Below are positions 38,454 through 48,146 of a stretch of 64,000 nucleotides of DNA, piece after piece (position 1 is the first letter of the stretch; the number at the start of each line of letters is the position of its first letter). Origin of the DNA: Actinopolymorpha singaporensis (GTDB lineage Bacteria > Actinomycetota > Actinomycetes > Propionibacteriales > Actinopolymorphaceae); contig NZ_LT629732.1 of assembly GCF_900104745.1 (NCBI RefSeq), positions 6,063,981 to 6,127,980 on the forward strand, in the 5' to 3' direction. The notes under the pieces were generated by a model, which saw nothing but the letters and a program-made list of their open reading frames with translations, ran no database searches and was not told the origin of the DNA. Both the position numbers and the translations under genes were made by a program.

Positions 38454-39098
38454 TCACGCCGCCTTCGTGGCCACCACCACACCCGCCGGCCGCAGCTGCC
38501 GCTCCCCCTCGCCATAACCCGGCCTCACCACGTCCAGCACCGTCCCCGCCGGCACCTCCGCACTGGGCACACTGGCCACCGCCTCATGCCGAGCCGGATC
38601 GAACACCGCACCCACCTCCTCGTCCTGACGCGGAAACCCCAGACCGGCAAGCACCCCGACCGCCTGCTCCAAAACCGCCCGAACCCCCTCCAGCAACGAG
38701 TCCTGCTCCCCCACCTGCGCACCGTGCGAACCCTGCGCGTGCGAACCCTGCGCGGCCTGCGCGTGCGAACCCTGCGCGTGCGAACCCTGCGCGTGCGAAC
38801 TCTGCGCGGCCTGCGCGTGCGCCACCGCCCGGTCGAGGTTGTCCACCACCGGCAGCCACCGCGCCGCCAAACTCGCCGCCACCTCCGCACGCTGCCGGTC
38901 CAGCTCACGCACCTGCCGCTTGCGCTGGTTGTCCGCATCGGCCACAGCACGCCGCCACCGGTCCTCAAACTGCGCCACCCGCTCCTGCGCCTGAGCGAGC
39001 TCGTCACGAAGCTCGAAGTCCGCAGGCACACCCGTCTCGCCGGTCGCACCCGCCTCCGGGTCATGCGGGCGGCCTCGCGGAAGGTTCTGCTCGGTCAT
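38454..39098 (-). CDS. grpE: nucleotide exchange factor GrpE with histidine/glutamine repeats
   Basis: A 214-residue protein. A coiled-coil core (ELAQAQERVAQFEDRWRRAVADADNQ) leads to the C-terminal beta domain (PARHEAVASVPSAEVPAGTVLDVV). GrpE drives ADP release from DnaK. The helical stalk is interrupted by tandem copies of a SHAQG unit around residues 90-120 (AQSSHAQGSHAQGSHAQ), which is unusual for the family. ATG 39098 follows GAGGG by five bases. Eight bases separate it from dnaK. Confidence 0.93.
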   Translation of the reverse strand: MTEQNLPRGRPHDPEAGATGETGVPADFELRDELAQAQERVAQFEDRWRRAVADADNQRKRQVRELDRQRAEVAASLAARWLPVVDNLDRAVAHAQAAQSSHAQGSHAQGSHAQAAQGSHAQGSHGAQVGEQDSLLEGVRAVLEQAVGVLAGLGFPRQDEEVGAVFDPARHEAVASVPSAEVPAGTVLDVVRPGYGEGERQLRPAGVVVATKAA

Positions 39099-39106
39099 CA
39101 CAACCC

Positions 39107-41107
39107 TCAGTCCGTGGTGAACTCCGCGTCGATCACGTCCTCGTCCTCGGCCGCTGCACGCTGCCCCGGCACACCCTGACCGCCAGGCCCACCACCAGGC
39201 CCACCACCAGGCCCACCACCAGGCCCACCGCCAGGTCCGCCGCCGGGTCCGCCACCGGGTCCGCCGGGTTCACCGCCTGGTCCGCCGCCGGGTCCGCCCG
39301 CTTGGCCACCAGCACCCGCGGCGCTCAGGCTGTGGTAGATCTGCTGCAGTTCACCGGTCAGCGACCGCAGCCGTTCCAGCGGAGCACTGTCGTCCTTGAC
39401 CGCCTGGCGGGCATCGCCCAGCAGCAGCTGCGCCCGCGCCCGCTCATGCTCCGGTGCGGCGTCACCGAGCTCACCCAGCCGCCGTTCGACCTGGTAGGCC
39501 GCCGCGTCCAGACCGTTGCGGGCATCCACCACCTCCCGGATCCGGGCATCGTCGGCCCGGTACCGCTCGGCATCAGACACCATCCGGTCCACCTCGGACT
39601 TGTCCAGGTTGGAACTCTCACTGATAGTGATCCGCTGCTCGGCCCCGGTGTCCTTGTCACGCGCGGACACGTTCAAAATGCCGTTCGCGTCCACGTCGTA
39701 GGTCACCTCGACCTGCGGCTCACCACGCGGCGCCGGCCGGATGTTCTCCAGCCGGAACCTCCCCAGCACCCGGTTGTCACTGGCCCGCTCCCGCTCACCC
39801 TGCAACACCACCACATCCACCGCGGACTGGTTGTCCTCGGCCGTACTGAACGTCTCAGTACGCCGCGCCGGGATCGTCGTGTTGCGGTCCATCACCTTCG
39901 TCATCACCCCACCAAGGGTCTCGATCCCCAACGACAACGGCGTCACATCAAGCAGCACAACGTCCTTCATCTCCCCCTTCAGCACCGCCGCCTGGATCGC
40001 CGCGCCCAGCGCCACCACCTCATCAGGGTTGACCGTCATGTTCGGGTCCTTGCCACCCGTCATCCGCCGGACCAGGTTCTGCACCGCCGGCATCCGGGTC
40101 GCCCCACCAACCAGGATCACCTCATCGATATCGTCCGCGGTCACCTTCGCATCAGCCATCGCCTGCTCCACCGGCCCACGGCACCGTTCCACCAGATCAC
40201 GGGTGATCTCCTCAAACGTCGACCGCATCAACGTCATGTTCAAATGCCTGGGCCCGGAAGCGTCAGCAGTGATGAACGGCAGATTGATCGTCGTCTGAGT
40301 AACCGAGGACAACTCGACCTTCGCCTTCTCCGCCGCCTCGAACAACCGCTGCAACGCCTGCGGATCCCGCCGCAGATCAATCCCGTCCGAACGCTGGAAC
40401 TCCTCCGCCAGATAGTCCACCACCCGACGGTCGAAGTCGTCACCACCCAAATGCGTGTCACCCGCCGTGGCACGCACCTCCACCACCCCATCCCCCACAT
40501 CGAGCAAGCTCACGTCGAACGTCCCACCACCCAGATCGAACACCAGGACCGTCTCATGCCCCTTCTTGTCCAGCCCGTACGCCAGCGCCGCCGCCGTCGG
40601 CTCATTGATGATCCGCAACACCTCAAGCCCCGCGATCCGCCCCGCATCCTTCGTCGCCTGACGCTGCGCATCATTGAAATACGCCGGCACCGTGATAACC
40701 GCCTCGTTCACCTTCTCCCCAAGAAACTTCGCCGCATCCTCGGCCAACTTGCGCAACACCAGCGCAGAAATCTCCTCCGGCGAATACAGCTTCCCGTGCA
40801 CATCGAACCGCACCGCACCATCCGGCCCCGCCACCACATCAAACGACACCGCACGACTCTCGCTACCCACCTCCTCAAACCGCCGCCCGATGAACCGCTT
40901 CGCCGACGTGATCGTCCCCTTCGGATTCAAGATCGCCTGCCGCCGCGCCAACTGACCCACCAACCGCTCACCACCCTCGGTGAACGCCACCACCGAAGGC
41001 GTCGTCCGCTGCCCCTCCCCATTCGGAACCACAGTCGCCACACCATCCACCACCGCAGCAATCACCGAATTCGTCGTACCCAGATCGATACCAACCGCTT
41101 TCGCCAT
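39107..41107 (-). CDS. dnaK: molecular chaperone DnaK (Hsp70)
   Basis: A 666-residue Hsp70 with the ATPase domain ([33 protein letters not shown]) and substrate domain ([16 protein letters not shown]). A helical lid leads to a C-terminal run of PGGGPGG repeats before the end [13 protein letters not shown]. It folds nascent and stressed proteins with the DnaJ and GrpE homologues encoded downstream. ATG 41107 gives the standard N terminus; the longer open frame is not coding upstream. It heads the minus-strand stress operon. The Gly/Pro repeats are longer than usual. Confidence 0.97.
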   Translation of the reverse strand: MAKAVGIDLGTTNSVIAAVVDGVATVVPNGEGQRTTPSVVAFTEGGERLVGQLARRQAILNPKGTITSAKRFIGRRFEEVGSESRAVSFDVVAGPDGAVRFDVHGKLYSPEEISALVLRKLAEDAAKFLGEKVNEAVITVPAYFNDAQRQATKDAGRIAGLEVLRIINEPTAAALAYGLDKKGHETVLVFDLGGGTFDVSLLDVGDGVVEVRATAGDTHLGGDDFDRRVVDYLAEEFQRSDGIDLRRDPQALQRLFEAAEKAKVELSSVTQTTINLPFITADASGPRHLNMTLMRSTFEEITRDLVERCRGPVEQAMADAKVTADDIDEVILVGGATRMPAVQNLVRRMTGGKDPNMTVNPDEVVALGAAIQAAVLKGEMKDVVLLDVTPLSLGIETLGGVMTKVMDRNTTIPARRTETFSTAEDNQSAVDVVVLQGERERASDNRVLGRFRLENIRPAPRGEPQVEVTYDVDANGILNVSARDKDTGAEQRITISESSNLDKSEVDRMVSDAERYRADDARIREVVDARNGLDAAAYQVERRLGELGDAAPEHERARAQLLLGDARQAVKDDSAPLERLRSLTGELQQIYHSLSAAGAGGQAGGPGGGPGGEPGGPGGGPGGGPGGGPGGGPGGGPGGGPGGQGVPGQRAAAEDEDVIDAEFTTD

Positions 41108-41331
41108 GGTGTCCGTCCTCACGTCGGGTCTCGATCCACAGTCTTCGCCGCCCACGCGGGCAGCGACAGACCCAGCGGCCGCAGTGGGATCCAAGTACCC
41201 GGCGGACCGGGACTCGCGGGCTGCTGGGCCCCTGCACGCCGGGACCTTCGGGTTCACCCGGATGGAGTGGCGCGGGCGGGCCCCTCGCCCCACAGGTGTC
41301 GAACGGCGTGACGGAAACGGCGGGCAGGAGT

Positions 41332-41348
41332 TCACCCGGTCCGGGTGA
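41332..41348. promoter_or_regulatory. palindrome in the dnaK / DUF7144 divergent spacer
   Basis: TCACCCGG-T-CCGGGTGA is a perfect 17-base palindrome. A further half-site, TTCACCCGG, lies at 41253-41261. No HspR (HAIR) or CIRCE element is present in this spacer, so this is the best operator candidate for the chaperone operon. Confidence 0.45.
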
Positions 41349-41388
41349 GGTCGCGGGCCGGGGTCTGCACGCAGCGTGGTGTGTGGAC

Positions 41389-41407
41389 CCCTCCGTCGAA
41401 CGGAGGG
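41389..41407. promoter_or_regulatory. hairpin ahead of the DUF7144 gene
   Basis: Arms CCCTCCGT and ACGGAGGG are perfect over 8 bp with a CGA loop, 26 bases before the ATG at 41434. It may be an operator or a 5'-leader stem that affects translation. Confidence 0.45.
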
Positions 41408-41433
41408 CGCGAACCACCAGGGGGTTATGGGCC

Positions 41434-42069
41434 ATGACTGAACACGGCGACATGGGCACGCCGGCGCAGGAAGGGCGCGGGCAGGCCCAGCAGGCGCAGG
41501 GACAAGCCCAGCAGGTGCGGGGACAGGCACAGGGCCAGGCTCCGCAGGGTGCTCAGCAGGGGCGTGAGATGGGCCAGACCAGGCAGGCCGAAGCCCCGGC
41601 CACGGTGCCCCAGGCCCGCCGGTCCGCCGAGGCCGAGGCCGAGGCGCGAGGTGGCCGGCCCAGCACCATGCCCGAAGCAGCGGGGTACGGCATGGGCTGG
41701 ATGGTCTATGCCGGAACGGTCCTGATCGTCCTGGGTTGCCTGCAGGCGATCTGGGGGTTCACCAGCCTGTTCAAGACGACCTACTTCCTGGTCGCCAGCA
41801 GCGGGCTGATCATCCCGTGGGGCTACACCGCCTGGGGATGGTTCCACATCGGGCTGGCCGCCCTGCTCGTGGTCACCGGTCTCGCGATCCTCGCGGGACA
41901 GACCTGGGCACGGTACGCCGGTATCGTGATCGCCTCCATCTCGTTGCTCGCGAACTTCCTTTCGCTCGCGGCGTTCCCGATCTGGTCGGCCATCCTGATC
42001 GCGGTCGACATCCTCGTCATCTACGGCCTGTCGGTGCACGGGCGGGACATGGCGATGTTGCGCGAGTGA
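41434..42069 (+). CDS. DUF7144-family membrane protein
   Basis: A 211-residue protein. The first 80 residues are a Gln/Ala/Gly-rich disordered stretch ([20 protein letters not shown]). Four transmembrane helices follow, beginning [20 protein letters not shown] and ending [21 protein letters not shown], a pattern shared by the DUF7144 family of actinobacteria. Function unknown. It is divergent from dnaK across a spacer with two palindromes, so stress control is possible. A double hairpin follows the gene. Confidence 0.78.
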   Translation: MTEHGDMGTPAQEGRGQAQQAQGQAQQVRGQAQGQAPQGAQQGREMGQTRQAEAPATVPQARRSAEAEAEARGGRPSTMPEAAGYGMGWMVYAGTVLIVLGCLQAIWGFTSLFKTTYFLVASSGLIIPWGYTAWGWFHIGLAALLVVTGLAILAGQTWARYAGIVIASISLLANFLSLAAFPIWSAILIAVDILVIYGLSVHGRDMAMLRE

Positions 42070-42104
42070 CCGGAGCGAGCGACACCCGAAGCACCATCAG
42101 GCAA

Positions 42105-42140
42105 CGGGACGGCGCCGGGAAACCGGAACCGTCCCGGTTT
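42105..42140. terminator. overlapping hairpins between convergent genes
   Basis: CGGGACGG (42105-42112) pairs with CCGTCCCG (42129-42136). Alternatively AAACCGG (42120-42126) pairs with CCGGTTT (42134-42140), ending in a short T run. The site lies between the DUF7144 gene and the LAL regulator stop at 42204, so it may terminate in both directions. Confidence 0.65.
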
Positions 42141-42203
42141 GCCGTGTGCATGGATGGTCTTCTTGGATGTTCGGCCGGTGTTGTTTCGTGGGGAGCGCGT
42201 CGG

Positions 42204-45200
42204 TCAGCGGAGCAGGTCGATCTGGAGGGCGCGGGCGATCGCCTCCCGCCGCGAGGTCACCCCGAGTTTGCGGTAGAGCGTGCGCAAGTGTGACTTGACA
42301 GTGTTCACCGACAGGCACAGGTCCTGCGCTATCTCCTCGTTCGTCAGGTGCGAGGGAAGGTAGCGCAGGACGGCGCGTTCGCTCGCGGTGAGCCGGATCG
42401 CCTGCTCGGTCGACCTGGCCTTCCAGCCGGCCGCCGGGGCCACGTCGAACCGGTGCAGCAGCGCGCTTCGGAACGCCGCGTGCCGGCCCTCCGGTGCCAC
42501 CACCACCGTGAGAAGCGCGCGCACTCCCCGGCCCGCGTCCAGGAAGACCCGGACCAGGTAGTCGCGCTCGGCCAGTGCCAGCGCGCGTTCGAGATACTCA
42601 CCGGCAGGCGCCTGCTCACCCAGCCGGCGCTGCGCGGTCGCCGCGACGAGCAGGGCGGCCACGGTGTCGAGCGGGCGCGCGGGAGCCCGGTCGGCATCCA
42701 GGCAGGGCGCCACCGCGGTGAGTGCGCCAGCGGGATCACCGGCCGCCAGCAGGGTGCGTCCCTCGGCAACCAGTACGGCGGGCGGTGGGCCGGCCGCGGC
42801 GCCACCGGCCGAGGTGTCTCCGGCCGAGGTGTCTCCGGCCGAGGTGTCTCCGGCCGAGATGTCTCTGGCCGGGCCCGGATCGCGGCGCAGCCCGGCGAGC
42901 AGTTCGGTCGCCCGCTCGGTGGCTCCTTCGTGGGTGGAGATCTCCGCCTCGAGCAGCGTGGCCGCCTGGTCGACCACCGGGTGCAGCCGGCCGGCGGCGT
43001 CCCTGGTGGCGGCGAGTTCGGTGCGCGCGGAGCCGAGGTCGCCCCGGTAGAGCAGGGCCCGGGCGCGCAGCACCCCGAGCAGGTCGCCCAGCGGCGGATC
43101 GGCGGGATCCGCAGCGGCCACCACACCCGTCGAGTCGATCCGTTGGGCCGGATCGCCGGGATCGGCCGGAACAGCCGGATCGACCGGAACAGCCGGATCG
43201 GCCGGATCGGCCGGATCGGCCCTGTTCGTGTCGTCTCGCTCCCTCGTGGGCCCTGGCGTGTCTGCAGCGCCGATCCGGGTTCCCTCGTGGCGGTGATGTT
43301 CGAGGAGCACCCAGGCCTGGTCCAGCCTGTCCCGTTCGAGTTCGATCGCGGCGCGGGCCAGATCTCGTACGAGCGGAGAGCCGGTCCGGGCCTCGCGGGC
43401 CCGCTCACCGGACGGACCCGCGTCCGCACCGGCGGGCCGGATCTGCGGCGCGGACGGCGCTTCCCCGCCTCGGTCAACTCCCGCGCGCAGCACCTGCTCG
43501 GCCGCCGCCAACCGGCCCTCCAGGGCGTTCAGCAGGGCCAGCCAGTCGCGCGCGTGCCCCTCCCATCGGCGTAGCCCACCGGTGGTCAACCGGCCGAGGG
43601 CCTGCGCGAACGCCTCCTTCGCCTCGGGCAGGGCGCCGCGCCAGAGCTCGGCCACCCCCACCCAGTACGCCAGCGCCCCCACCTCGGCCTGCCGGTCCGC
43701 GGCGACGCCGGCCGTGCGCGCCCGGTCGAGGAGTTCGCGTCCGCGCGCCACGTCCGGGCGAGTGACCCGGCCGCGCAGGCAGGTCTGGCGTAGCCGCAAC
43801 TGGGCGGTGCGCAGCAGGCGGACGAACGCCTGCAGCTCGTCGGCGCCGTCCGCCGGCCGCGCCTCCTCGGCCAGCCGGAGCAGGGCCTCCGCGCCGTCCG
43901 CGTCCCCCGCGTTCAGCCGTACGTGAGCGCAGGCGGCGGCCAGGTCGGCGTGCGCGGCGACGGCCTCCGCGGGGACCGAGGCCAGCAGCGGTTCGAGCTC
44001 GGCGCCCTCACCGTTGGCGAAGACGCGGCTGCCGTCCCGGCCGAGGACCTCGCCGGCGAGCACCCAGTCGCGTGCCGCCACCGCGCAGCGCACCGCGCCC
44101 GCCACCATTCCCGCACCCGCGTACCACCGCGCCGCCCGGCACCGCAGCTCCGGCTCCTGCCCCGGCCGCTCCCGCCCGAGCCGGTACGCCAGGAACTCCC
44201 GCAGCAGCGGCGCGTACCTGAACCACACCCGCCCGGAGCCGACGCCGTTCACCAGGGCGTTGTCCCGGTCCAGTGCCTCCAGCGTCAGGGCGCCGTCGCG
44301 CTCACCCGTCATCGCGTCGGCGAGGTCGCCGCACACCGGCTCGACCAGGCAGGTCGCCAACAGGAACTCCCGGGCCAGCGGCGGTTGCGGGCGCATGAGC
44401 TCGTCGTCGAGGTACCCGGCGACCAAGGGCTGGTCGCCGGTGAAGCCCGTCAGGTCCCGGCCCGCGGCCGGCTGAGTTTGCCACCACAGGGCAGCCAGCC
44501 GGAGACCGGCCGTCCAGCCCTCGGTACGTCGCCACACCTGGGTCGCCTGGGCGTCGTCGGCCTGTACGCCGTACGCCGCCAGCAGGTCGACGGCCTCCTC
44601 GCGGGTGTAGGCCAGGTCGGCCGAGCCGAGGTCGGCGAGTTCGCCCGCCACCCGCAGCCGGGCCAGCGGAAGCGCCGGCTGCCCACGCCCGGCGAGCACC
44701 AGCCGCAGGCCTGCCGGACCGTGCTGGAGCACCGTCTCCAGTCCGGCCAGCAGCCGCCAGTCGGTGATCTCGTGCGCCTGGTCCACGATCAGGACGACGG
44801 GTTCGCGCAGCCTGCCCACCGCGTCCAGGAACCGCCGCGGGAACTCCTCACCGCCCAGGTCCGCCGCGCCGAGGTCGGCGAGGAGCGCCGCATCCTCCGC
44901 ACCGCACGCGCGGCGCAGGGACTCCACGACGTACGCCCAGAAGAACTTCGGCTCGTTGTCACCTCTGTCGAACGAAACCCAGGCCGCCCGCTGGTTGGCC
45001 GACCAGCGCAGCCACGAGGCGAGCAACATCGTCTTGCCGGTACCGGCGGAGGCGTTCACGACGGTCACCCGGTGCTCCACCGCAGCGGTCAGCGCCGCGA
45101 ACAGCCGGGGGCGCGGCAGCACCGGCACCGTCGGCACGGGCACCGTCACCTTGGCGTCAAGGAAGCCTTGCGCCGCCGGAGCGGGCGCACGGCGCGCTTG

Positions 45201-45257
45201 TGGGATCAGTGACGGTGTCGAGGAACCCACGCCGCCCATCTCGGACCTCGCAGGCAT
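42204..45257 (-). CDS. large ATP-binding LuxR-family regulator (LAL/MalT-like)
   Basis: A 1017-residue protein. STAND-type ATPase: Walker A ASAGTGKT at residues 69-76 and Walker B VVLIVDQAHE. A long helical, TPR-like middle contains two low-complexity runs, ADPADPADPAVPVDPAVPAD and copies of SAGDT. The C-terminal LuxR helix-turn-helix reads LTNEEIAQDLCLSVNTVKSHLRTLYRKLGV. LAL proteins bind an inducer and ATP before activating transcription. ATG 45257. A 462-base spacer lies upstream. Its target is not evident. Confidence 0.9.
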   Translation of the reverse strand: MPARSEMGGVGSSTPSLIPQARRAPAPAAQGFLDAKVTVPVPTVPVLPRPRLFAALTAAVEHRVTVVNASAGTGKTMLLASWLRWSANQRAAWVSFDRGDNEPKFFWAYVVESLRRACGAEDAALLADLGAADLGGEEFPRRFLDAVGRLREPVVLIVDQAHEITDWRLLAGLETVLQHGPAGLRLVLAGRGQPALPLARLRVAGELADLGSADLAYTREEAVDLLAAYGVQADDAQATQVWRRTEGWTAGLRLAALWWQTQPAAGRDLTGFTGDQPLVAGYLDDELMRPQPPLAREFLLATCLVEPVCGDLADAMTGERDGALTLEALDRDNALVNGVGSGRVWFRYAPLLREFLAYRLGRERPGQEPELRCRAARWYAGAGMVAGAVRCAVAARDWVLAGEVLGRDGSRVFANGEGAELEPLLASVPAEAVAAHADLAAACAHVRLNAGDADGAEALLRLAEEARPADGADELQAFVRLLRTAQLRLRQTCLRGRVTRPDVARGRELLDRARTAGVAADRQAEVGALAYWVGVAELWRGALPEAKEAFAQALGRLTTGGLRRWEGHARDWLALLNALEGRLAAAEQVLRAGVDRGGEAPSAPQIRPAGADAGPSGERAREARTGSPLVRDLARAAIELERDRLDQAWVLLEHHRHEGTRIGAADTPGPTRERDDTNRADPADPADPAVPVDPAVPADPGDPAQRIDSTGVVAAADPADPPLGDLLGVLRARALLYRGDLGSARTELAATRDAAGRLHPVVDQAATLLEAEISTHEGATERATELLAGLRRDPGPARDISAGDTSAGDTSAGDTSAGGAAAGPPPAVLVAEGRTLLAAGDPAGALTAVAPCLDADRAPARPLDTVAALLVAATAQRRLGEQAPAGEYLERALALAERDYLVRVFLDAGRGVRALLTVVVAPEGRHAAFRSALLHRFDVAPAAGWKARSTEQAIRLTASERAVLRYLPSHLTNEEIAQDLCLSVNTVKSHLRTLYRKLGVTSRREAIARALQIDLLR

Positions 45258-45719
45258 TACCTCTCCACCTCCGCCCCCGGGCGCGCGGGCTGTTCACCCC
45301 GTGCGGGCGACAGCCGACCGAACTTCTTCGACTATGGCCCGCGACCGCCGGGTCCCGCGCCTTTTTCACATTGTTGACCAGAGGGCGGACCGGACTGGAA
45401 AGACGATCAGCAATTGTTCGAGAAAGGACAGCACGCGACAATTCGGGTCCGATCGGCGGTGATGCCTGCCATCACTCCGAATCACCTTGCCTGCAAGGGA
45501 ATCTCCTGTTCTGGGCAGTCCGGACGAAGGCCGGGGACCCGTCGGACTTTCCGGAAGGCAATTGTCGGACCAGCGTTAATCGATGACTGAGATGTCGGAA
45601 GGATCACGGAAATTCTCATGTTTCGGCTTGGGTGGTTATTGCGCGGAAGAATTCCCAACCGTCGCCGGGCCTCAGGGTGTGAAACCGGCCGGGGTTGCCG
45701 ACCACCCGGGTAAGGAGCC
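45258..45719. other. 462-base intergenic region upstream of the LAL regulator
   Basis: No gene is supported. It is more AT-rich than its neighbours and contains the inverted repeat GTGATG-CCTGC-CATCAC (45459-45475) and three CAATT-containing stretches, near 45412, 45450 and 45560. These look like regulatory sequence for the regulator gene at 45257 and the end of the unknown locus at 45720. Confidence 0.45.
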
Positions 45720-48146
45720 TCAGCCGGGCCGCTCGCCGTCCCGGTTCGGCCGGCGCCGGAACATCCCTTCCCAGCGCTCACGCGGCAGGCGACCTTCGCG
45801 CGCGGACTGCTCGCCCGGCGACCCAGGTTCCTCGTCCTCCCAGCGACCCTCGTCGGCCGGCTGGTCTCCCCGCACCGAGGGATCGTCGTGCACCACACGG
45901 TCGTCCCGCACGAAGGGATCGTCGCGCATGAACGGATCCTCGCGCACCAAGGGATCGTCGCGCGCCGGGGGATCCTCCGGAAGGAGGTGCTCGCCGGGGA
46001 GGACCGCCCCACCGGCAGTCGCGCTCGGAACGCCCGGGGGACGCGGCAGCCCGGGCGGTTCGGCCACGTCACGACCGGCGAGCGCCGCCACGTCCGGCAG
46101 CCCGGTGGGCCGGGCCAGCCGCGCGCGGAGTTCCTCGCCGACCCGGGCACCGATCTCGTCGGCCCGGAACTCCTGCCGGCGAAGCGATGTCGTCGCGTCG
46201 CGTTGTTCCTGGGAGAGTTCGGGTCCGCAGTCGCCCAGCCGCGGGCTGCCCGGGTCGCGGGGGTCGACGAGCACGAACGCCGTCGGCGACAGCGACTGCA
46301 GGAACGCCGGCTCCACACTGAACTCGTACACCCGCTGGTAGCCCATCGCCTGGCCCTCGGTGCTGCCGGACTGCTCCGACCGGCTGGTTCCGGTGGTCGC
46401 GGACGTACTCCGCCCGGTGGACGTCGACGACTGGTCCATCCTGGTGCGGGCGCCGGAGTCGTGCGGAAAGTCCATCAGCGCGCCGTAGTGGTACTCCCGG
46501 CTGCGCGACCACTGCCGCCCACTGGTCTTCGCCTGCTGGTCGCTCACGCTGTCTGCCCGGGACGTGCCCACCGTCGTGGCCAGGCTGGCGCTGCGCGACA
46601 CGGTGAACTGGCTGAGCACCAGCCGGTGGTCGCGGCCGATGAACGCCGCGGCCTGTTCGGCCTCGCGCGCGTTGCCGAGCCGCAGGAACATCACCGCCTC
46701 TCCGCCGCCGAGCACCTCGACCGCGTCCTCGCGCAGGTGGCGGAAGAGCAGCACGAGGCGGACACCACGCCGGCGGGCCAGCCGGTCTAAGCGTTCGATG
46801 TGCGTACGACGGAACCGATCCGCGCCGACCAGCGCCACCACCTGGCCGGAGACGTCCTCCTCGCCGCGCAGGCGGTACAGCAGCACCTGGAACACGACGT
46901 GGGCGAGCAGGTCGCCGGCAAGGTCGCCGACGCGTTCGGACAGCTCCCAGACCTTCAGGCCAGGACGCGCGGCCGCGTCGGGCGGCGACGTCGATCGGGA
47001 CCTCAGCCGGTCCTCGGGCCCGGCTTCGGCGTCGGAACCGGTGCCGGAACCTGCATCGGTGCCGACATCGGTTCCGGTGCCGGCCAGGGACTTGGACTCC
47101 AGCGCCGCGAGCCGCCGCAACGCCGCGGCCAGCCGGAACAACCGGGCCTCGGTGGACCGCCGGGCACCCTCGCCCAGCAGGCCGGCCAGCCGGGCGTACT
47201 CCTCCTGCGTCAGCTGCGGCGGGCACGGCTCCTGGTGGGCGACCACCCGTACCGCCGCGTGCAGGCGGGTGAAGTTCAGCGAGCCCTGCAGGCAGGCACA
47301 GACCTGCTCGACCAGGGTGGCGTCCAGCGTGCGGTCGCCGCCCGGGGCTCGTTCGCGTTCGGTCACGTGCACCGCCTCCGCGACGACGCCACCGACATCC
47401 TCCGCGGACAGGCCGCCGAGCAGGTCGAGGGCGGCGAGGCCGTCCGGAAGCAGGACCGCCTCGACCGACCGGTGATCCTCGCGCGCCTTCTTCGTCACCG
47501 GATGAGCGATCCCGTCCTGGGAGAGGTCCACGACGGTGACCTGGGCGCCGGTGTCCAGCAGCGATCCCGCCACGCTCAGCAGCAACGCGCCCGCGCCCTC
47601 GGGGTCGCCGCCGTAGACGTCGACGCGGTGAGTGGTCACCGGCCGCAGCGGCTCCCAGTGCTGGGGGCGTTCGGTGGCCGACCGTACGCGGTCGTGTTCT
47701 GCCCGGCGGCGCGCCCACTCACGGGTCTGGGCGAGCACCGGACCCTGGTCGGCGAGAACGGAGCGCCGCCAGCGGCGGTAGCGCAGGTCGCTCCACCACG
47801 GCAGGACGAACGGGCGGACGGTGAAGTAGCCGACGACCGCCGTGCCCGCGCCGAGCGTCCCGGTCGTCCAGTGCCCGGCGTCGCCGGTCAGCGCGGTGGA
47901 CATCCAGGTCGCACCTCCGCACAAGGCGAGCCCGCAGACCCGGCGTACGTGCGACCACCAGCCCAGCGGGGTGCGGTCGCGGCGACCGGCCAGCCTGGTC
48001 AGCCACGGCGCGTCGGCAGGTGGCAGCCCGGGCGGCTGGTCGGCGAACGGCTGCGGCGGGGCGACCTCCGGTGCCCGCAGCTCCCACCCCCACCGCTCGC
48101 CGGTCCCCTCCGTGGGACCCGGCTCCCGCGGTGCTCCGACCGTCAC
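45720..48146 (-). CDS. membrane protein with degenerate P-loop domain, function unknown
   Basis: An 808-residue protein. Two membrane helices lie at about residues 68-86 and 96-113. An ATPase-like fold follows, in which the Walker A position reads GGDPEGAGALL (no GKT), with VTVVDLSQDG and QVVALVGADRF as later strands. A Ser/Thr-rich insert (STSTGRSTSATTGTSRSEQ) and an acidic/Arg/Asp-rich tail end the protein. The layout recalls inactive relatives of conjugation or secretion ATPases such as TraD/VirD4, but no motif confirms it. The GTG at 48146 overlaps the upstream stop by four bases. Confidence 0.6.
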   Translation of the reverse strand: MTVGAPREPGPTEGTGERWGWELRAPEVAPPQPFADQPPGLPPADAPWLTRLAGRRDRTPLGWWSHVRRVCGLALCGGATWMSTALTGDAGHWTTGTLGAGTAVVGYFTVRPFVLPWWSDLRYRRWRRSVLADQGPVLAQTREWARRRAEHDRVRSATERPQHWEPLRPVTTHRVDVYGGDPEGAGALLLSVAGSLLDTGAQVTVVDLSQDGIAHPVTKKAREDHRSVEAVLLPDGLAALDLLGGLSAEDVGGVVAEAVHVTERERAPGGDRTLDATLVEQVCACLQGSLNFTRLHAAVRVVAHQEPCPPQLTQEEYARLAGLLGEGARRSTEARLFRLAAALRRLAALESKSLAGTGTDVGTDAGSGTGSDAEAGPEDRLRSRSTSPPDAAARPGLKVWELSERVGDLAGDLLAHVVFQVLLYRLRGEEDVSGQVVALVGADRFRRTHIERLDRLARRRGVRLVLLFRHLREDAVEVLGGGEAVMFLRLGNAREAEQAAAFIGRDHRLVLSQFTVSRSASLATTVGTSRADSVSDQQAKTSGRQWSRSREYHYGALMDFPHDSGARTRMDQSSTSTGRSTSATTGTSRSEQSGSTEGQAMGYQRVYEFSVEPAFLQSLSPTAFVLVDPRDPGSPRLGDCGPELSQEQRDATTSLRRQEFRADEIGARVGEELRARLARPTGLPDVAALAGRDVAEPPGLPRPPGVPSATAGGAVLPGEHLLPEDPPARDDPLVREDPFMRDDPFVRDDRVVHDDPSVRGDQPADEGRWEDEEPGSPGEQSAREGRLPRERWEGMFRRRPNRDGERPG

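Noticed and set aside
41108-41433. HspR (HAIR) or CIRCE element before dnaK
   Set aside because: Neither CTTGAGT-N7-ACTCAAG nor TTAGCACTC-N9-GAGTGCTAA is present.
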